From NCBI RefSeq assembly GCF_028610625.1, contig NZ_JAQQWU010000007.1:152667-216666 (forward strand): a stretch of DNA of 64,000 nt, read 5' to 3'. The stretch comes from Guptibacillus spartinae (GTDB taxonomy: Bacteria; Bacillota; Bacilli; Bacillales; Guptibacillaceae). Shown piece after piece: positions 61,564 through 64,000 of the stretch. Below the pieces are notes generated by a model, which saw only the letters and a list, made by a program, of their open reading frames with translations, had not been told where the DNA came from and did not search any database. The stretch's first letter is position 1. Each line of letters opens with the position of its first letter. Made by a program: the position numbers and the translations under genes.

Positions 61564-61960
61564 TCTTTCAGATTATCATTATTATTTCGTACTTATAGTT
61601 TATCACCTCTCATTTCAAATGAGCAGGAATTTGCTCAACATGTATCTTTCTAAGGACTATTAAAAAATATGGTACTAGTCAGGTATGAATAGTTGATTCC
61701 ACTTCATCTTAACAATTGGATTACTACTAAAAGTGTTGCAAACACGTTTTCACCTATAGTAGGTTGAATAAGTATTGAGTCAATTCCAAACATACGAAAA
61801 CTGTGGCAAGCTTTTTTTGGGAAATCGATTGATGACCTGCGTAACACTATCCTAAAGTAGATCAACACCATAGAGAGCCTCTTTGCCACAGTTGAGTACA
61901 TCACTTATGCTGTTTTCTAGTTAGTTAAAACTTGTTTCCCATAACCATAAGATTATGAAT
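61564..61960. other. spacer without a convincing gene
   Basis: About 400 nt between the frnE-like gene and the tRNA terminator. Minus-strand frames give short fragments broken by stops (for example DVLNCGKEALYGVDLL, then a stop, then FGIDSILIQPTIGENVFATLLV in another frame). They could be the worn remains of a gene, but I cannot identify one. Confidence 0.35.
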
Positions 61961-61972
61961 GGTAAGACATAC

Positions 61973-62005
61973 AAAAAAGACCTCAACGAGAACGTTGAAG
62001 TCTTG
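61973..62005 (-). terminator. terminator of the rRNA-tRNA operon
   Basis: On the minus strand AAGACTTCAACG / CGTTGAGGTCTT with one mismatch and a 4-nt loop, then TTTT. It lies 16 nt after the last tRNA. Confidence 0.88.
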
Positions 62006-62020
62006 TAATTACGTATGTAA

Positions 62021-62105
62021 TGGTACCGGTGGTCGGGTTCGAACCGACACTCCTCTCGGAACACGATTTTGAGTCGTGCGCGTCTGCCAATTCCGCCACA
62101 CCGGC
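62021..62105 (-). tRNA. tRNA-Leu (anticodon CAA)
   Basis: 85 nt with encoded CCA; acceptor GCCGGTG/CACCGGT; anticodon loop CTCAAAA; long variable arm. Last tRNA of the operon. Confidence 0.96.
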
Positions 62106-62138
62106 AAAGTACCATGATTAATTTAGGCAAAAAATAAG

Positions 62139-62228
62139 TGGTGCCGGAGGCCGGGCTCGAACCGGCACGGAGGTACACCCTCCGCAGGATTTTAAGTCCT
62201 GTGCGTCTGCCAATTCCGCCACTCCGGC
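62139..62228 (-). tRNA. tRNA-Leu (anticodon TAA)
   Basis: 90 nt with CCA; acceptor starts GCCGGAG; anticodon loop CTTAAAA; long variable arm. Confidence 0.96.
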
Positions 62229-62255
62229 AGGACTTTAAAGAAAAAATATTAAGAT

Positions 62256-62330
62256 TGGAGGCGGCACCCGGATTTGAACCGGGGCGTAAGGGTTTTGCAG
62301 ACCCGTGCCTTACCACTTGGCTATGCCGCC
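62256..62330 (-). tRNA. tRNA-Cys (anticodon GCA)
   Basis: 75 nt with CCA; acceptor GGCGGCA; anticodon loop CTGCAAA. Confidence 0.96.
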
Positions 62331-62339
62331 TTTGTAAAA

Positions 62340-62414
62340 TGGAGCGGAAGACGGGATTCGAACCCGCGACCCCCACCTTGGCAAGGTGATGTTCTACCAC
62401 TGAACTACTTCCGC
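62340..62414 (-). tRNA. tRNA-Gly (anticodon GCC)
   Basis: 75 nt with CCA; acceptor GCGGAAG; anticodon loop TTGCCAA. Confidence 0.96.
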
Positions 62415-62421
62415 AACAAAA

Positions 62422-62495
62422 TGGCTGGGCTAGCTGGATTCGAACCAGCGCATGACGGAATCAAAATCCGTTGCCTTACCGCTTGGCTATAGCCC
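62422..62495 (-). tRNA. tRNA-Gln (anticodon TTG)
   Basis: 74 nt with CCA; acceptor GGGCTAT; anticodon loop TTTTGAT. Confidence 0.95.
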
Positions 62496-62500
62496 AAAAA

Positions 62501-62577
62501 TGGGGCGGCTGATGGGAATTGAACCCACGAATGCCGGAATCACAATCCGGTGCGTTAACCACTTCGCCACAACCGCC
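62501..62577 (-). tRNA. tRNA-His (anticodon GTG)
   Basis: 77 nt with CCA; acceptor GGCGGTT; anticodon loop TTGTGAT. Confidence 0.95.
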
Positions 62578-62592
62578 AAGAAAGAATGAAAT

Positions 62593-62666
62593 TGGCAGGG
62601 GTAGTAGGACTCGAACCCACACCGGAGGTTTTGGAGACCTCTGTTCTACCTTTAAACTATACCCCT
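62593..62666 (-). tRNA. tRNA-Trp (anticodon CCA)
   Basis: 74 nt with CCA; acceptor AGGGGTA; anticodon loop CTCCAAA. Confidence 0.96.
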
Positions 62667-62673
62667 ATCAAAA

Positions 62674-62758
62674 TGGTGGAGGGGGACGGATTCGAACCGC
62701 CGAACCCTGAGGGAGCGGATTTACAGTCCGCCGCGTTTAGCCACTTCGCTACCCCTCC
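62674..62758 (-). tRNA. tRNA-Tyr (anticodon GTA)
   Basis: 85 nt with CCA; acceptor GGAGGGG; anticodon loop CTGTAAA; long variable arm. Confidence 0.96.
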
Positions 62759-62828
62759 AAATTGACAATTACCATTGTAATACACATCTTATGAAAGTGC
62801 AATGGAAATTGATCTCATTTCGAGAAAA

Positions 62829-62904
<76 letters not shown>

Positions 62905-62908
62905 AACA

Positions 62909-62984
62909 TGGTGGCTCCGGACGGAATCGAACCGCCGACACGTGGATTTTCAGTCCACTGCTCTACCGACTGAGCTACAGAGCC
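62909..62984 (-). tRNA. tRNA-Phe (anticodon GAA)
   Basis: 76 nt with CCA; acceptor GGCTCTG (GGCTCCG partner); anticodon loop CTGAAAA. Confidence 0.96.
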
Positions 62985-62998
62985 ATGTTTTAAAAAAT

Positions 62999-63146
<148 letters not shown>

Positions 63147-63165
63147 ATAATATGAAAGTTTAAAA

Positions 63166-63241
63166 TGGCGGTCCCGACGGGAATCGAACCCGCGATCTCC
63201 TGCGTGACAGGCAGGCATGTTAACCGCTACACCACGGGACC
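63166..63241 (-). tRNA. tRNA-Asp (anticodon GTC)
   Basis: 76 nt with CCA; acceptor GGTCCCG; anticodon loop CTGTCAC. Confidence 0.96.
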
Positions 63242-63249
63242 TTAGAAAA

Positions 63250-63325
63250 TGGTGGAGGATGACGGGCTCGAACCGCCGACCCTCTGCTTGTAAGGCAGAT
63301 GCTCTCCCAGCTGAGCTAATCCTCC
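63250..63325 (-). tRNA. tRNA-Val (anticodon TAC)
   Basis: 76 nt with CCA; acceptor GGAGGAT; anticodon loop CTTACAA. Confidence 0.96.
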
Positions 63326-63349
63326 ACAGAGTAAAAACGATATTTATAT

Positions 63350-63424
63350 TGGTGACCCGTACGGGATTCGAACCCGTGTTACCGCCGTGAAAGGGCGGTG
63401 TCTTAACCGCTTGACCAACGGGCC
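63350..63424 (-). tRNA. tRNA-Glu (anticodon TTC)
   Basis: 75 nt with CCA; acceptor GGCCCGT; anticodon loop CTTTCAC. Confidence 0.96.
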
Positions 63425-63447
63425 CTTGCTGCTATTATGTATGCTAG

Positions 63448-63539
63448 TGGCGGAGAGCGAGGGATTCGAACCCTCGAGACGGCGTTGACCGTCTACACGA
63501 TTTCCAATCGTGCTCCTTCGGCCACTCGGACAGCTCTCC
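63448..63539 (-). tRNA. tRNA-Ser (anticodon GGA)
   Basis: 92 nt with CCA; acceptor GGAGAGC; anticodon loop TTGGAAA; long variable arm. Confidence 0.96.
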
Positions 63540-63540
63540 A

Positions 63541-63615
63541 TGGCTCCACAGGTAGGATTCGAACCTACGACCGATCGGTTAACAGCCGATAGCTCTACCA
63601 CTGAGCTACTGTGGA
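63541..63615 (-). tRNA. tRNA-Asn (anticodon GTT)
   Basis: 75 nt with CCA; acceptor TCCACAG; anticodon loop CTGTTAA. First tRNA after 5S rRNA. Confidence 0.96.
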
Positions 63616-63624
63616 ATATTATCA

Positions 63625-63741
<117 letters not shown>

Positions 63742-63872
63742 CTAATGACTGGATTTCACTTTATCGTGATTTGCCAGCGACAAAATATATCATACTATAT
63801 TCCATCATGTTTTTCAAGAAAAATATTATTCCTTGAAAACTAGATAGCACTCGCAACGTTTTCCAATATAAT

Positions 63873-64000
63873 CGGTTAAGCCCTCGATCGATTAGTATTC
63901 GTCAGCTCCACGTGTTGCCACGCTTCCACCCCGAACCTATCTACCTCATCATCTCTAAGGGATCTTACCAGCTTAATGCTGTGGGAAATCTCATCTCGAG
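63873..64000 (-). rRNA. rrl: 23S ribosomal RNA, 3' end only
   Basis: On the minus strand the sequence ends GCTGACGAATACTAATCGAT and CGAGGGCTTAACC, the 3' end of Bacillus 23S rRNA. The rest lies beyond the window. The spacer to 5S (63742-63872) holds the usual TTGAAAACTAGATA motif and no tRNA. Confidence 0.95.

Noticed and set aside
61704..61904. 66-codon minus-strand frame in the spacer before the tRNAs
   Set aside because: No ribosome binding site, neighbouring frames carry equal fragments, and the composition is not protein-like; at most a gene fossil.

Overview
The window is chromosomal DNA from an endospore-forming member of the Bacillaceae. Gene content and order follow the Bacillus subtilis yha/yhe/yhb/yhc neighbourhood: serC-trpP-yhaH-scoC-yhaI, prsA-yhaL, yhaM-N-O-P-Q, yhaX, yheA-B-C-D-E, yhcV/yhcX, yhbH-prkA, trmL-yhbB-queG. 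Sporulation and spore genes are frequent (spoVR, prkA, yhbH, an alpha/beta SASP, yhaL, yheC/yheD paralogs). Many details differ from B. subtilis, so this is a relative; I cannot name the genus. I see no phage, complete insertion sequence or CRISPR array. Almost everything reads as resident core and near-core genome.

Layout. 1-8.3 kb: 3' end of serC, tryptophan transporter trpP with a TRAP-type leader, small membrane proteins, the regulator scoC, the foldase prsA and an MFS exporter. 8.4-17.8 kb: a long minus-strand block encoding the YhaO/YhaN nuclease pair, a two-component system lying between yhaN and yhaM, the exoribonuclease YhaM, and the YhaP/YhaQ ABC exporter. 18-23 kb: aldehyde dehydrogenase, a HAD phosphatase, a small zinc-ribbon protein flanked by two copies of a hairpin repeat, yheA and yheB. 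23.1-28.4 kb: four consecutive ATP-grasp genes of the YheC/YheD spore-coat family in the order long-short-long-short, then yheE. 28.7-32.5 kb: a PucR-type regulator, the shared sugar-ABC ATPase MsmX behind a perfect inverted repeat, and a cystine-type binding protein plus permease. 32.5-42.7 kb: SASP, a structured repeat array, a Ktr potassium channel subunit, a hydrolase, spoVR, transporters, a frameshifted EamA gene, a thioredoxin-like protein and a CstR-like sensor. 43-60.8 kb: phosphoglucomutase, yhcX, yhcV, yhbH, signal peptidase, prkA, a second structured repeat array, trmL, an amidase, ogt, queG, a P-loop ATPase and a B3/B4-domain protein. 62.0-64.0 kb: the 3' end of an rRNA operon on the minus strand (23S end, 5S) followed by 16 tRNA genes.

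The most interesting non-genic structures are two arrays of about 118-120-nt units (33143-33437 and 53318-53730). Each unit folds into one long interrupted hairpin. At least four helices carry compensatory changes between copies, which shows selection on, or amplification of, a folded element. Other candidates are a small minus-strand RNA at about 60354-60445, a long inverted repeat centred on the trmL -10 box, and the palindrome upstream of msmX.

Limits: family names come from recognising motifs and gene order; no database search, folding program or alignment could be run. Promoters are consensus matches judged by eye. Starts were chosen mainly from ribosome binding sites.
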